Source of the DNA: Phorcus lineatus
Taxonomy: Eukaryota; Mollusca; Gastropoda; Trochida; Trochidae
Direction of reading: 5' to 3'
DNA length: 64,000 bases
NCBI GenBank assembly: GCA_921293015.1
Contig: OV121087.1
Coordinates: 40,410,630 to 40,474,629, forward strand
Shown here piece after piece: positions 48,100 through 61,581 of the stretch; the first letter of the stretch is position 1; every line of letters begins with the position of its first letter. The notes under the pieces are model-generated. The model worked only from the letters and a program-made list of their open reading frames with translations, was not told the DNA's origin and made no database searches. Made by a program: the position numbers and the translations under genes.

Positions 48100-49745
48100 T
48101 CCCCTCTGATATCTTGGGGCACCATGACGTCTAGTTCATAAAAGGAAGTTTAATGGCATTTTATAATCAGGTCTTAGAACAGACAGAAATCTGTGGCATC
48201 ATTACTGCCATGCACATGTATCATATCATTATATGTTTAACCAATCATTTATTCTGTCTGGGTACCATGACATCATATTCCTGAAAGGAGGGTTGATGGG
48301 GTTGATAATCAGGTCTTTGAACAGATAAAATACTGTGGTAATGGTACCTTCACAAATATACTACATCCATGTTATCATAGCATTTCTAACCAATCATATA
48401 CTACATCCATGGTATCATAGCATTTCTAATTAACCCAATCATATATACTACACCAATGGTATCATAGCCAATCATATACTACATCCATGTTATCATAGCA
48501 TTTCTAACCAATCATATACTACCTCCATGGTATAGCATTTCTAACCAATCATATACTACATCCATCGTATCATAGCATTTCTAACCAATCATATACTAGC
48601 TCCATCGTACCATAGCATTTCTAACCAATCATATACTAGCTCCATGGTATCATAGCATTTCTAACCAATCATATACTACACCAATGGTATCATTGCATAT
48701 CTAACCAATCATATACTACACCAATGAAAAAACTATTGTAATACAATTTTTGTCTAGCCAATTATTCATTCAGTGAACCATGACATTTTAATTCCCAAAG
48801 GACATATGATTGAACTGACAATTAGGTCTTGGAACAGATATAATTCAAAGGCATTTTTACTTCCATACACATGGAATCATTTTATCATACACATGTAATC
48901 ATATCATCATTTGTCTAGCAAATTATTTATTCTCTCAGAGCACAATGACATTTTAATTCCTGAAAAGATATCTGATGGCACTCACAAAACAGGTCTTCAA
49001 ACCAAAGTATACTGTAGAATTGTTACTACAATTGTCTTGGTATATAAATTGTATCATCATATGTTTAACCAATCATTTATTCTCTCAGGGTACAATGACA
49101 TCCATGAAAAGCGGGATTGATTGAATTCACAATCATCTCTTGAAACAGATAGGAAACTGAGGTATTGAAAGTTCTAGAAAAACTATACTGTATTAAAACT
49201 TTTGGCTAGCCAATTATTCATTCAGGGCACCATGACATTTTAATTCCTGAAAGGATATCTGATTTCATTCACAATTAGGTCTTGGAACACATAGATACAT
49301 TGTTAGTTTCAGAAACATGGTATTGTATTAAAAAAAATTCTAACCAATTATCCATGCTGGGCACAATGACATTTCAATTCCTGAAAGAAGGGCTAATGGC
49401 ATTTTCTAATCAGGTCTTGGAACAGATATAATACTTATACATTATTACTTCGATAGTCATGGAATATGCATTGTATCATATGTGGAAGTAGTCATTTAGT
49501 CTCTCAGGGCGCGGTGACATCCTTGAAAGGGGGCTGAATACTGAGACATGATTACTTCCAAAGTCTTGTTATATATATTGTATCATAATATCTATAACTA
49601 ATCATTTATTCTCTCAGGGCACGATGACATCCCTGAAAAGGGGGCTGATTGAATCCACAATCATGTCTTGGAATAGATAGAATAGAGGCATTGTCACTTG
49701 CAGAAACTTGGTATTGTATCATTCGTGTAACCAACTGTTGTGTGG
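48100..49745. repeat. ~140-bp tandem array, nine units
   Basis: Each unit has an (A/C)CAATCATTTATTCTCTCAGGG block, an ACCATGACAT-type anchor, a CCTGAAAGG block and an AATCAGGTCTTGGAACAGATA block. Anchors lie at 48121, 48264, 48778, 48942, 49092, 49229, 49363, 49511 and 49621. Spacings are 110-164 except one of 514, which holds a nested minisatellite. Confidence 0.85.
48335..48725. repeat. 39-40-bp minisatellite nested in the array
   Basis: About ten units of ACCAATCATATACTACATCC then ATGGTATCATAGCATTTCTA. Its ACCAATCATA start equals the ACCAATCATT block of the host unit, suggesting it grew by amplification of part of one array unit. Confidence 0.9.
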
Positions 49746-50219
49746 GCAGTTAGAAATCGTAGATACTTACAAATAGATCTCAATTACGCGACTGAACAAT
49801 ACAATGTCTGGGGATTGTGTACTGGGAGAAGAAATGAGTAGTCCATCATTTCCTCCCTGGATTGACTCGTGATTCAGTATACCGTATTTATTGTAATAAA
49901 TACCAGTCTCAGGTAATTGCAAGGGGAATAAATTTTCTATTTGAATTATTATGTACCCTTTTTGTGCTTAATCACTTAAGTTTGGCATGATTCTGTGTTA
50001 AGATCTGAAAAGGTTTGTTAATTTTTAATATGTTGAATTCAATTCTATTTTAAAATGAAATATTCTGTTACATTAGTTTATCTTGGATCACCCTTTCTGC
50101 AATAGTAAAAATGTGTACTATCCCAGACTGTGAATTTCTAACAAGTTGAATTCAATTCATTATTTTCTCTTTGATTACACTGTCTGCAATTGTAAGGATA
50201 TGTACCATCCCCGTCAGTG
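49746..50219. other. No gene seen
   Basis: Unassigned sequence before the next SINE. Confidence 0.4.
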
Positions 50220-50233
50220 TAATCCAAGTTTAG

Positions 50234-50523
50234 TGAGTGAGTGAGTGAGTCGATGTTTAAAGCCGCTTTCAAGATTATTTCACTTATATCTCGGCTGCTA
50301 GTATTATTGCAGGGAGAAAGCCTGCAAGACCATTGTGGCTATGCATTGCGAAGAAACCTGCGAGCATCGGCTGGAACTAGCGAACCATGGGTGGTACTGC
50401 GCTGAAACTCAGTGTAGTATTGCACCAAAACCTGACTGCGTGTAGAACAGTTCTCTACTGCAGACAATTAATGTTTCCGAGCCCCTGGCGGGATTCGAAC
50501 CACAGACCTCTTCATCCGAAGCC
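50234..50523 (-). mobile_element. SINE copy with 14-bp target duplication
   Basis: Minus-strand copy with a (GTGA)n tail at 50234 (plus view), a full central domain and a B box near 50490-50500. It lacks the A-box end. TAATCCAAGTTTAG occurs exactly at 50220-50233 and 50524-50537, proving a 5'-truncated insertion. Confidence 0.95.
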
Positions 50524-50537
50524 TAATCCAAGTTTAG

Positions 50538-53500
50538 ACAATGTTCACTCTCTAAATGGTATGTAACTTTGATATATGTGAGAAAACGTCAAAACATTAA
50601 AACATTACAAACACTCAGAAAAATGTTGAAGTCGTAGAAAAACAAAAAGATATTAAAGTTCTATAAAGAAATCATTAACAGTCCCACACAAAATGTGTGA
50701 CAATTATGTGATAGTATTTGAAAAGAAATACAACAGATACAACTAAATCACACAATGTTTACACAGGAGGAGTTGATTTTGTCAACTGAATGAAATGGGA
50801 TCAGAAATCGCAAAAATTTCAGCTATTTTCGTCTGTTTCGTCAGGACAGTTCTACAGATTCAAATTCTTGATATTTGCTCCAAGAAAACATTAAGCTACA
50901 AGTTCTGAATGCCTCCCCAAATTAGGCTTGCAGCTTCATAATCGTTTCTCTTTAACAAGGATTTCCAATGAAACATTTCAGTTATCAAAATATTTCATCC
51001 TCTCAGACAAGTGATAAGATTTTCCCAACTAGGAGGCCCAATATTTAGAAATCGAAATTCCAAAGCTTTACCATTGAACATTAAGTTAGCTTTAAATTTT
51101 CACACATCAAAACATTTGAATTATCTTCATTCTGTGAAGTGATTTTGCTGTTTGATTTTAACCTTTTCCTCCCTGATGTTGCTGAAAGTAATGGAATTGA
51201 TAGAAAGAAATGCTTCTAAACCGTCTGAACCAACTCTGTCAACAAATTAAGTCATCTTCTCTTCACCATTTAAAAAGGTATTTGAAGTTTTTTTACAAGA
51301 GGACTGAATAACATTTTGAAACATCATTGCAAAATCCTCTTACCCTATTAGAATCTTATTTGAATAATTTCCACACCGTCAAAGAAATAAATATTTCACT
51401 TTCTGACTCCTAATTCTTTCAATTATAAACCTTTAAGATATTCTATATATTTGCATAACAGATATAACCTCTGAAAATATACATATCATTCATACCATAA
51501 ACTTTCTCTTCAATTTATTTTCCATTCGTTTCAATAACAACATTGATTGTAAACAATTCTTAACAAACAAATTGTCCTTATTATCTTGGGAAAAAAGCTA
51601 TTTTCTTAGAATATTTGTAAAATATTGCTTGAAATTCAGAACCTTATTTGCTCTTTCATGAATTTCAACCCCACTCAAAATTGTCAAATTTAAAATATGT
51701 CTAAAAATATGCCCCATTTGAAAAAAAAAACATACAGTACAAGTGTAAAGTCCTGACTAAGAATTTTTATTGCATCATTGCAAGATCGCAAAGACGAATT
51801 CAGCGGCATGTTCTGGTGTACTTCAAGCATTTGCTTGTCGATGACCTGTCAATCACAGTGACTTTAACACCTGACCTGTGTGCATGCATTTCTTGTGGGT
51901 CATCAATGTCACATGAAACAGACACCAGGGTTTTATTGGTAAGAATTTCATGAATCTAACTATGTATAACGTTTAAAGCTTAAGACTTACGACCAACTAT
52001 TTCTAAGGTAACGATGTTATATGCAGAATCAAACTAAAATAGTGGTTGTTTTGTTTTAAAAATAAATTTTTCATTAATTTTATGTTAGATAACATATACA
52101 CAAGGCTCTTATTGGTAAAACCATCATGGATTGATTGTAACAATACAGGCTATTAATATTAATCATATTAATCATATTAATCTCGAAATTTATGTCATAG
52201 GCGATATGTCTCAATGCAAAATATGTAATTTTCTATTTTAAAAATAACAATTACTACAAAAGACAATTAGACAATTTGATCATAAAACATTAAAACCTTA
52301 TAAGCAATGGTATAGGTATTTGTTTCTAATATCGTTAATGTAACAAATCAGTTTAGCAGATTTATAATAATCGGAAGAATATTCAGATAAATTGATCTAA
52401 TAGATAAAGTTCTTGATAACATCAAATATCGATGATAAACATTCTATATACCAGTGTATAAAAAGTGATTTCAAGTATTTCTGATTGGATAAAATAATTA
52501 TCAAGTTTCTCACAAACAAATAATCAATTTCTTATTTTCTTCAGATCGAATTTCCAACGTTAATATTCAACCACAAGCTTCAAAAACAAATCTTCACAAA
52601 CACTGACCTTAAACTTCTTTCATATAGAATATATAATAAGTACATTCCTTAGGTGAGAATCTTACCTGTCATGATTTGATAGACATTACCTATTTTTACT
52701 TACATTCATGACTGTCTCATTAAATAATAACAACCCTATTACCTGCTTGATAGGAATATACCAAGGAATAACGCATCACAATGACATATGAAATATTGTT
52801 TTTCGTCAGAAACTAAAAATAAGTATGAGTTCATAAAAACAAATTTTGTAAACAGTAAATGTTAAAAGTTGCAGGAACAGCTATGAAAGGTCATGGTATC
52901 TTCTTCCACAATGGTTGATGGTATTTAAAACACATTCATGCTTTTGATATCAATAAATAATTGTCACACACAATTTCAAAACAATCCAAACCTAAAATAA
53001 CCAGAAAATATACCTTACCTGAATCTGACAATAAATCTCGTTACAGGTAAACCTCGCACCTGAGAAACTGACCACTACAGATGAGATTGTAATGCTGGAC
53101 ATAAAGCCAAAAGATATGGTATCCAAGATCAAGAATTCTTCATCAATAATCCAAGACACTTGGAACCGTCTGTGGAAACGGCATCATTCCTGCAGACCGA
53201 TTCCAAGCCAATTTATGCACATAGGATTACACAGTGAGTCATATGAGAGAGAAGTGATATTCTCTCTCTTGAAAAGTGAGAAACTTGCTTTGTCTGATGC
53301 TGGGGCCGGTTTCAACTAGATTTACCAAAATTTGGAAGAATAAGCTTAGAAAATAGCAACATCTCTGCCAATAAGCACTGACTACTTGACAAGTGAGATG
53401 TGTTGCAAAGCATGTATTGAAGGTTTGAGAAATTGATTACGAGTGGAGTATATTTATATATAGAATGAAATGCTTTCTTATTTGGGAAATACGTACATAT

Positions 53501-53940
53501 GATATTGAGAATAGAAAACTATGGTAATTGGTTCCTTAAATAGTAATAATATCATATTTTCTGATAAGGACATTGTTGAAAATATTTAATTCACAAATAT
53601 CAGCAATGTTGCATATATATGATCTGATGATTGAAAGTGATAGCTAAAATAGTGATTTCATTAAGACAATAAGTGAACTAAATAATTTTAAATGATTAAG
53701 TGTTGACTTGAGTTATTGATTCTAAAAATTTTGGTCGTAAAGTGAAATATATTTTAATAATAAAAGATATGAGATCTGAAACAAAGAAATATCCATTTAT
53801 TTTCAACTAAATTCATAGTAGTACCATCTTACTTTCATGTGTTAATACATAAAAAAGTTCCTTTTATAAAATAGGAAAACACACAAGTAAAAAGTGAAAA
53901 GACCACTGCAACAGCACAAATTGAAAACATGTCACAAAGA
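50538..53940. other. No gene seen
   Basis: AT-rich. TATTAATCA repeats three times near 52153-52180. A 75-codon frame at 53092-53319 has no support. CAGGTR/YACCTG hexamers are frequent at 52660-53070. Confidence 0.35.
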
Positions 53941-54242
53941 CTTGGGGTTCAATGCCACATTCAAGAGTATTTAACTTATATCACGGCTGCTAGAATTATT
54001 GCAGGGAGAAAGCCTGCAACACCATTGTTACTATGCATTGCAGTGAAACCTATGAGCATGGGCTGGAGCTGGTGAATCATGGGTGGTACTCCGCTGAAAT
54101 TCAGTGAAGCATTGCATCCAAACCTTACTGCGTGTAGAACAGTTCTCTACTGCAGACAATGTTGCCGAGCCACTGGCAGGATTCGAACCAGGGACCTCTT
54201 GATCAGAAGCTAACACACTAACCACTGTGCTATCTCCCAGTG
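53941..54242 (-). mobile_element. SINE copy with ~11-bp target duplication
   Basis: Near full-length minus-strand copy including the B box (reverse complement GGTTCGAATCC near 54179) and A-box end (CTAACCACTGTGCTATC on plus). Flanks TGTCACAAAGA (53930-53940) and TGTTACAAAGA (54243-54253) differ at one base. The 114-codon minus frame here is the SINE, not a gene. Confidence 0.9.
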
Positions 54243-54253
54243 TGTTACAAAGA

Positions 54254-55809
54254 GGCTTGAAACATATTGACCATTTACATAATAAAGCAAGACCAAACCT
54301 GACAAACAATTGACAAAAAGGTGAAAACTTTTCACAAAATACAAAAAAATCTTCATTGCTCTGAACAATTTCCATGGAATTTTATTTATTTAGAAAACTA
54401 ACAACAGTTTCATCAATGTAATATCCATATTGAGTCAAACTAATGTAATGTAAATGTTTTGAAAACAAAAATACACATAGCGAAGGAAATCATAGATAAA
54501 TAGGGACACAGAAAGATACGTTTGTGAAGTTGAAACTCTTGAAAGCAGAAAACCTGTTATTTTCAAAACAATAGAATCTCGCATGCAAATAATAGTATTT
54601 AAGATACTAGAAAAAACATAATCAAAATCGTCAGGCACTGTAAATTCCTGCGTTAAGTACTAATTTTGGTCAAATGTTGGTTACAAAGAGTTCCTGAATG
54701 GGCAATTGGGTTACAAAAATAGTACAATCCCACAAAGCACAGCAATTACCAAGATGATCCCACAAGCGACCAATTTCCGTCTTTCTGGTCCTTCTGGGGC
54801 ATAATTGGTGTTGAAAATAGAAACATACAACCTTGTGTCTTTCAAATTGGTGTTTCTCTGCATGCTTTCGGATATTGGAACATCAGGTAAATGAATAGAA
54901 AAACTGCTAGTTAATATGTCACTTGATCAGCACCAGAAATACTCATGAAAAGGACTCCTTATGAAAATTAAATCACAATGTTTCATATTTACAAGTTTTA
55001 GAAAATAGAGAATGTGTATCATGTTAATTATGTTATTTAGAATGGTTCTTTTAAAAATACACATATGACCTTCAGTATCTCCTAAAAGGATTTTAAAAAG
55101 AATATCAAAAACAAAATGCTATTGAATTCACTAATGATTGTTTTTGTATATTCACTCATTTATGATATCTTGGTAAGATTTAACATAACAGGAAATTATA
55201 ATGTTTTTTGGAATCAATCAGAAAAATATTTACAACTACCTATTGTTAAATTGTGACAAACATCTTGCAAATGAGTTTTTATCAAAAACTGCTTTAAAGG
55301 TTTGATTATTCAATTCATTGTGAAAATATCATTCATATATTCAAAGAACAAGCGAATAATGATCGTCAGATACAAAAATGACACAAGCAAAAGAAAATTT
55401 TGTTTAATGAATATCCCTTTGCTATTTTCTATAACTCTTCTCTTTCATTACCGCATTTATCTAGTTTTTCATAAAAACGAGGCTATAAATTTACGTAATG
55501 ACGAAATGTCATGTTCTTGCCTTTGAAAGCAAATGAAGCTTATTGCGTTTTCCTATTAGTTAAGTCGCCCGATAATTATTGGTTATATAGCTTTTAGTGG
55601 GAAATCTCAAAATGGCACAAACCATTGAGTGATCTCAACTTTTGCTATACGATTATTGATTTGGGTGAAAGCTGGTCTCATAGCGTGAGGCAAAAAGGGA
55701 AGGGCTATGTAACTTGGATATTAAGTAAGTGAATCACTGTATCAATCTATTGATTCATTTCAAAACTATTTCCTGCCATACTAAAATGTTCAAAAACCTG
55801 AAAATTTTT
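54254..55809. other. No gene seen
   Basis: AT-rich sequence without recognisable features. Confidence 0.4.
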
Positions 55810-56215
55810 GCAGACATTTTCTACAGAAATTGCAAAGCAAGAATTTTGGAATAACAACTTCAGAATTGTGAAAATTACCGAAGATTCAGAATATGCCTAC
55901 TCATTCATTTGGAAGGTTGTTGAGAATAGCAAATCGTTAGACCCCAATTCAGACATTATCGACAGCATGTTTAGAAATTGCAAAGCAAGAATTTTGGATT
56001 ATGACTAAATAAAAACAAATGATAATTCAGAATATATACTAAATCATTCATTGGTAAGATGTTGAGAATAACAAATTGTTTTACCTAAATTCAGACATTA
56101 TCGACAGCATGTATAAATATCGCAAAGCAAGAAGTTTGGGAAACAACAAAAATTAAAAACATGTGATATTTCAGAATAAATGATCACACAATCATTTGGA
56201 AGATATTGAGAGTAA
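55810..56215. repeat. Tandem repeat, ~145 bp x 2.7
   Basis: TGCAAAGCAAGAATTTTGG-type anchors lie at 55831, 55979 and 56121. ATTCAGACATTATCGACAGC blocks precede the second and third. The frame at 55808-56008 is a by-product of the repeat. Confidence 0.85.
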
Positions 56216-59200
56216 ATATAGAACTTGTAGTGAGTTGTTTTGCATGGATTGGGCACTTTTCAACCATTTAGCTACAGAATTATAACTCAACTGATTCTTT
56301 GTATAACCTTCCTGAATGTTTTACAAAATATTTTTTTTAATTTTACATCATAGATGAAATATTAAACTAATGCCATTAAAAACAAATTTGAGCATGGAAA
56401 TGTTTTTATTTATGAGAATGTGCACAATCATAAACCATTTCTTAGGACTAGCCATACATGCTCATACAAACAAATAAGCATGTGTTTATAAGAAAGCTTA
56501 TCATTACCAAGCAAAATGAAACATGACTAAGCTTTTTCTGTTATCTTTATCTGTTATCTAGTTCTAAAGAGATATGAAATCATTCAACTAAAACATAAGA
56601 CTAAAAATAAAATTGAAAGTTGAAGAATGATAAGTATATTTTGAACTTAAGCGCGTATGTCAAACTCATAAACAAGAGAAGAAACATTGACAAACTTGTT
56701 TTGTATTTGATAGTCCTTTATACAAGCATTTTAACTGCATTTTGGAGTTTATTAATTATTTACTCTGTTTTTGTGTTCTACTTGGTACATTATTTTTATG
56801 AAACATCATTTAATACCCTGTTCATTTTAAATTTTTGTTAGTTATAACCATGGTTAAATATCTACTTGCGAGTTCAGCACATTAAAGACGATTCAATGGC
56901 AGAAAGTACAACTATCTTTGATTAACTTTCATGACGTTTGAAGAACAACATAATTTAAGGCATTGCAAAGTAATAACCACGCTTACTATGCCATTTGCAC
57001 CAAGAGTCAAAACGCTGTTAATAAATGGCTGAAAAATTAACCCACTGACTCACTGAAAGTCAAAAGTTTTTTTGCAAGATCGGCACTTTTCGTGACAATG
57101 GGCAAATGTAGCTTTAAGATTTTATCTGAAAGTAAACATTAAAACTTGCTCAAAATAGTCTGACATTTTCTTGAGTGTAACCTTTATAACAGTCTTTAGA
57201 ATCTAATTTCTATTCAACTATAAGTATGACTCACCGAGCAGTAGTGGAGAATATTGAATAGCTTGGTATAGAGGTTATGACATAACATACGTGATAAGGC
57301 TTTTCACCTCTTTGTCCTCATGTTGAATATAAAAGATTTGTTTAACAACTTAACAATTACATTGTGTTAACACAACCTGCCTTATGAATGTTTGAATTCA
57401 ATACAGTAAGATAAATTCTAAATTTCAATAACAATTCCATTATGAATTGATGCTAATTCACATGGTTTTGTAAGCACCACTATTCTATAGAGATAGAAAC
57501 TGCAACGTAACTTTTAAAAGCAATTTTTCATTTCAAACCATTTAAAAGCTTTCATATTGACATTAAAATACTATTGTATATTGTTGTAAATTACTTCTCA
57601 TAAAATAGTGGCTTAAAATATAACAACAAATATTTTCAGAATACATGATAAACATATGTTCTCAAACCATAACGATATTAAAGTACAATGTATATTTTCA
57701 ACACAAACCTTAACTAATTTTTTTAAAATGTATAATTTTATCATCATATTTTTATATGATTATAAATAAGTCATATACATAATAAATATAAGTCATCTCG
57801 TATGTGTTCAAACCTTATTTCCTTTACTAAATCTAACCTCTAATGTCTCCGTCAAGACATTATGTAAATTTACCGAAGGAGTTGATAGCTGAAGCACGTT
57901 TTCAATAAATATGAAAAAAGGTTCATGTGTGGAGTGCTGTTGGTATGAATAGGAAGATTCAACATCGTAATTTCCCATAATACACTGCTTCAATTCACAA
58001 TGGACTACTTGAGTTAATGGACAAACCCATGTGAAATGTGTCAAGCTAAATATGAATTAATTGGACATCCGAAAAGCAACAAAATCATCTAAGTCGATAA
58101 TTGACGCTAAGCATCTCAGTGTTTGGTTTGGTAATGGATCTTGCTAATACTGTACATAGGAGTTTCATGGAATAACATAAGAACGTCTGAGGTCATATAG
58201 AGAGATCTGGAAGATATGAAAATATATAAAAAGATGATATAAAAAATGAGATAAAGAGATGATGAATATAATATTGGAATTATAAGAGTGCAAGTGATTC
58301 TAAAATTAACAAAGTTATAAAACAAACTTCATCGAATGACAGAAAGAGTTATTGATGGCTTGAAAAGGACGGAAGCGCAACTAAACAATTGCCTTATATT
58401 TGCAAATGAGGTCATTTTTACATTTGATGATCAACAATATTATCGAAAATATTGTGTGTCATTTCTACATTTGACAGTCAAAACATATTATCATAAAATA
58501 TTGTTATGATAGAGAGTGGATCATATTTAACGACACAGTAGGATCATACGATAACTTTGATTGAAGTATAACTATATGTATAAAACATCTGACAGAAAGG
58601 AATGAGGATATGACCTATAAAAGAGAGAGTCCTATTAGGATATACTAATATGATATGAAATGCAAAGGGATCTGTCTTTTTGTGTTCTATTTAAGCATTA
58701 AAAATATAAATTCCAGCAAAATTGAAATATATTGGTTACAATGCTATGGTGATGAACAACTCAGACCTAAAAGTATTACAAATTCCTTGAATAATTAAGA
58801 TGTTACAAAACCATTCCAAGGGGGCACATATGCAGGCTTCATTATTATACAAGTAACCTTAAATGATTCGGTGGTAAGTCTTTGAACAGCATTTAGAAGT
58901 GGCATACAATAGAAGAGCTAGTTTTTCTGGATTACAACTTCTTTATTGAGAAATTCACAATGTTTTTGAGTACATGCTTACTCCATCATATTCAACCTTA
59001 TGAAGAATTAAGCATTTACTCTGAACCATCAGAATTTCACACTAAAGAAGTTGCAATCCAGAAAATCCTGATGATTTGGTCTTAGATGAATAAAAGCTAC
59101 CAACGCTACACAGATTATTGGTTGGAATTTCAGAGTGTTCCATGTTGCGTTCCTAGATTTAACCATGGTGCAAGAAGGATAATAAACTGGAATAACATGA

Positions 59201-59483
59201 TCCATAAATCATAAGGTCAGGTTGAGGGTTGCACTGGAGCAAATTGTATCTGTGACAGGTGTCTTTGTTTACCTGGCAAAATTACCTTCTTTGCTGAGTA
59301 AAGTGTTTATTACTCATATTTTTCGTGAATATACAATCCCCTTGATAAAAATATCCAAGGTTGGACAGTTTTATCAACACACTAATATGTACTTTTTAGA
59401 GTGATTGAGTTATTTTCTAGCACTGCTTCGACAATATTTCAACCATAAGCGACCATTCTTTTATGAACCATGCACGATAATAT
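56216..59483. other. No gene seen
   Basis: AT-rich sequence, short frames only. Confidence 0.4.
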
Positions 59484-59610
59484 TTGGGGGCGGGATAGCG
59501 CAGCGGTTAGCGCGTTCGGCTTCGGATCAGAACGTCCGTGGTTCGAATCCCGCCAGGGGCTCGGTAACTTTGTCTGCAGTAGAGAACTGTTCTATACGCA
59601 GTCAGGTTTG
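59484..59610 (+). mobile_element. SINE 5' half, plus-strand arm of an inverted pair
   Basis: Well preserved tRNA-derived head: A box TAGCGCAGCGG at 59496-59506 and B box GGTTCGAATCC at 59540-59550. The copy ends after CAGTCAGGTTTGG, where the minus-strand copy begins. The 3' half is not seen on the far side. Confidence 0.9.
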
Positions 59611-59611
59611 G

Positions 59612-59905
59612 TGAGTTGGTGATCAACGCAGCTTTCAAGATTATTTCACTTATATCACGGCTGCTAATATTATTGCAGGGAGAAAGCCCGCAACACCATT
59701 GTGGCTATGCATTGTGGTGAAACCTGCGAGCATCGGCTGGAACTAGCGAACCATGGGTGGTACCACTCTGAAATTCAGTGTAGTATTGCACCCAAACTTG
59801 ACTGCGTGTAGAACAGTTCTCTACTGCAGACAAAGTTGCTGAGCCCCTGGCGGGATTCGAACCGCGGACCTCTTGATCCGAAGCTGAACGCGCTAACCCA
59901 CCCCT
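59612..59905 (-). mobile_element. SINE, minus-strand arm of the inverted pair
   Basis: It runs from the tail side (GTGAGTTGGTGATCAACGC on plus) to the tRNA head (B box complement at 59853-59863, CTGAACGCGCTAACCC near 59884). The A-box end is altered. Its head can pair with 59486-59610, giving arms of about 110-120 bases around a loop of about 170. Confidence 0.9.
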
Positions 59906-60185
59906 ATAACCTGGTAATAAGGCCTTTTGGTAGAGGGTAGAACAACAACTGTTTTCTTATTCTGGTTTTAATCACTAGCGAGGCTTTCTTGCAGAAATCC
60001 TGCCACAAATCTACCTTAAGGTGTAATGACTCTTTCAACTTAGATTAATCTTCCCAAACAAAATTTAAAAACTTCAACTCTAACAAAATTTCTTCCTTCA
60101 TTATTGATTTACATCTTTTAATCTACCTGATAGTAACAAATATCGATCATCACCTTTTATAACAAGCCAGATTAATTGAAGTCTG

Positions 60186-60667
60186 TTAAAGTGACAGAGT
60201 GTGTCTTATGAATGTTATTAGGCTGAAATAAGAGCCAAAATACCATGTCTTGAGTTCCCATTCAAATATTGTCCCTAAACTTGCTTCTTTATCTCTAAAA
60301 ACTAAAATAATGATTTTTTTCACCTTTTCAAAGATAATGGAAAAAATGCCATCTTGATTTTGATCAAAATTGTGCATCTTATTTACATGAATATTTGTTC
60401 ATTGATCTACTAAACACTATCAACAAATATCTTTCCTTTTATCTGCTGTGAACAAGACTCCAGAATAACAATTGAGTCATTGGCGCAAGCCATTGTCCAG
60501 TTGTCAATCATAAATTACAAATTAAACCCATTTATTGTCTCCTTACTGAACTCATAAGAAATAAGCTGGTGGTTCTCAGAAACAAAATATATACTTCTCG
60601 ATTAAATAACAGCATTTTTTAAAGTTTGACATATTTGAACCAAAAAACATACTCTGTGTCCCTTTGA
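60186..60667. mobile_element. MITE family copy C, complete
   Basis: It begins TTAAAGTGACAGAGTGTG at 60186 and ends ACTCTGTGTCCCTTTGAA at 60667. It is 482 bp, close to the 479 bp of copy A. Interior blocks (CTTTATCTCTAAAA, AAACACTATCAAC, TACTTCTCGATTAAATAAC, AAAGTTTGACATA) match copies A and B. Right-hand TTAA has decayed to TTGAA. Confidence 0.8.
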
Positions 60668-61581
60668 AGGTTAAACATTTACTGTACAATATAAATAGAT
60701 TTTGAAATACTTAATTCTAACATAAAATCTTAAGTTTTCATTACACACACAATGATTTACATATCTTAATCTAGCTGAAGGAAGGTACTCCCTCACCTGC
60801 TTGCAAAGGTGACTAACAAAATTTGTTATATATCATCCACCTAAATAAAATATAAAATTCACAATTAGAAACATATAATTTCAAAAGATCTAAGATCAGG
60901 ACATCATATAAATTGTTACATCTACCTGAAGGTAACTCTCACACCTGAATTTATCTTTCAGGTACGTCAAATCTCGTTATCCAGGTATGTTAAGATGTTG
61001 TCAGGTCAAACTCACCTTGATAGAACCTCGCCTTCATGAGACGTACCTTTATTTATTCATGGTGATTATTCACAAAGGGGAATTGGCTATTGATATTAAT
61101 GGAACCTTATTTTTGACATTTGAAAGAGATTTTTAAAATTTACAAGCTATTGGAATAAGTCAATCAACACAATGGTCGAAAATGGTAACTAGAGAAAAAA
61201 ATTAATTTTCTTTTGATGAATTGACAGTAACAAGAATAATTTATCAAATCAATTTGTATGACTATAGTTTAGTGTCCATCAAAGTTTATTTTAAAATATC
61301 ATTAGAAGTCTTTCATTTAAATCTTTTTTCACTCAAATCACTTCAATGTACCTCTAACATTAGACATTTTAAAAGGTCACCTTTCTGTTTGTAATTTATG
61401 AATTACAATTTTTGAAATAGCTATTATTGGATTTTGATAAGAAATAATTAAACTTGCTTTACAGACTTTGTGTTGTATTGTAAAAATTTGAGAAATTACA
61501 ATGAAAGTTCACACAACAAAAGACTGAAAAACACCTAAAATTATCTCACTGACTCATAGCACTCTACTATCTCCGTTCTGT
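60668..61581. other. No gene; CAGGTR-rich stretch 60770-61020
   Basis: About seven ACCTG/CAGGT hexamers occur in 250 bases. No exon seen. Confidence 0.35.

Noticed and set aside
48335-48725. CRISPR-like regular spacing
   Set aside because: Units are adjoining repeats without unique spacers, in a eukaryotic context.
49746-49870. Possible 5'UTR exon with donor GTAAGT on the minus strand
   Set aside because: The exon side of the donor is weak (ATTT) and no acceptor or promoter signal is visible.
53092-53319. 75-codon plus-strand frame
   Set aside because: Composition is not distinctive and there is no recognisable domain or splice support.
54031-54375. 114-codon minus-strand frame
   Set aside because: It is translated SINE. 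The same residues recur at 28832-29077 and 59405-59614.
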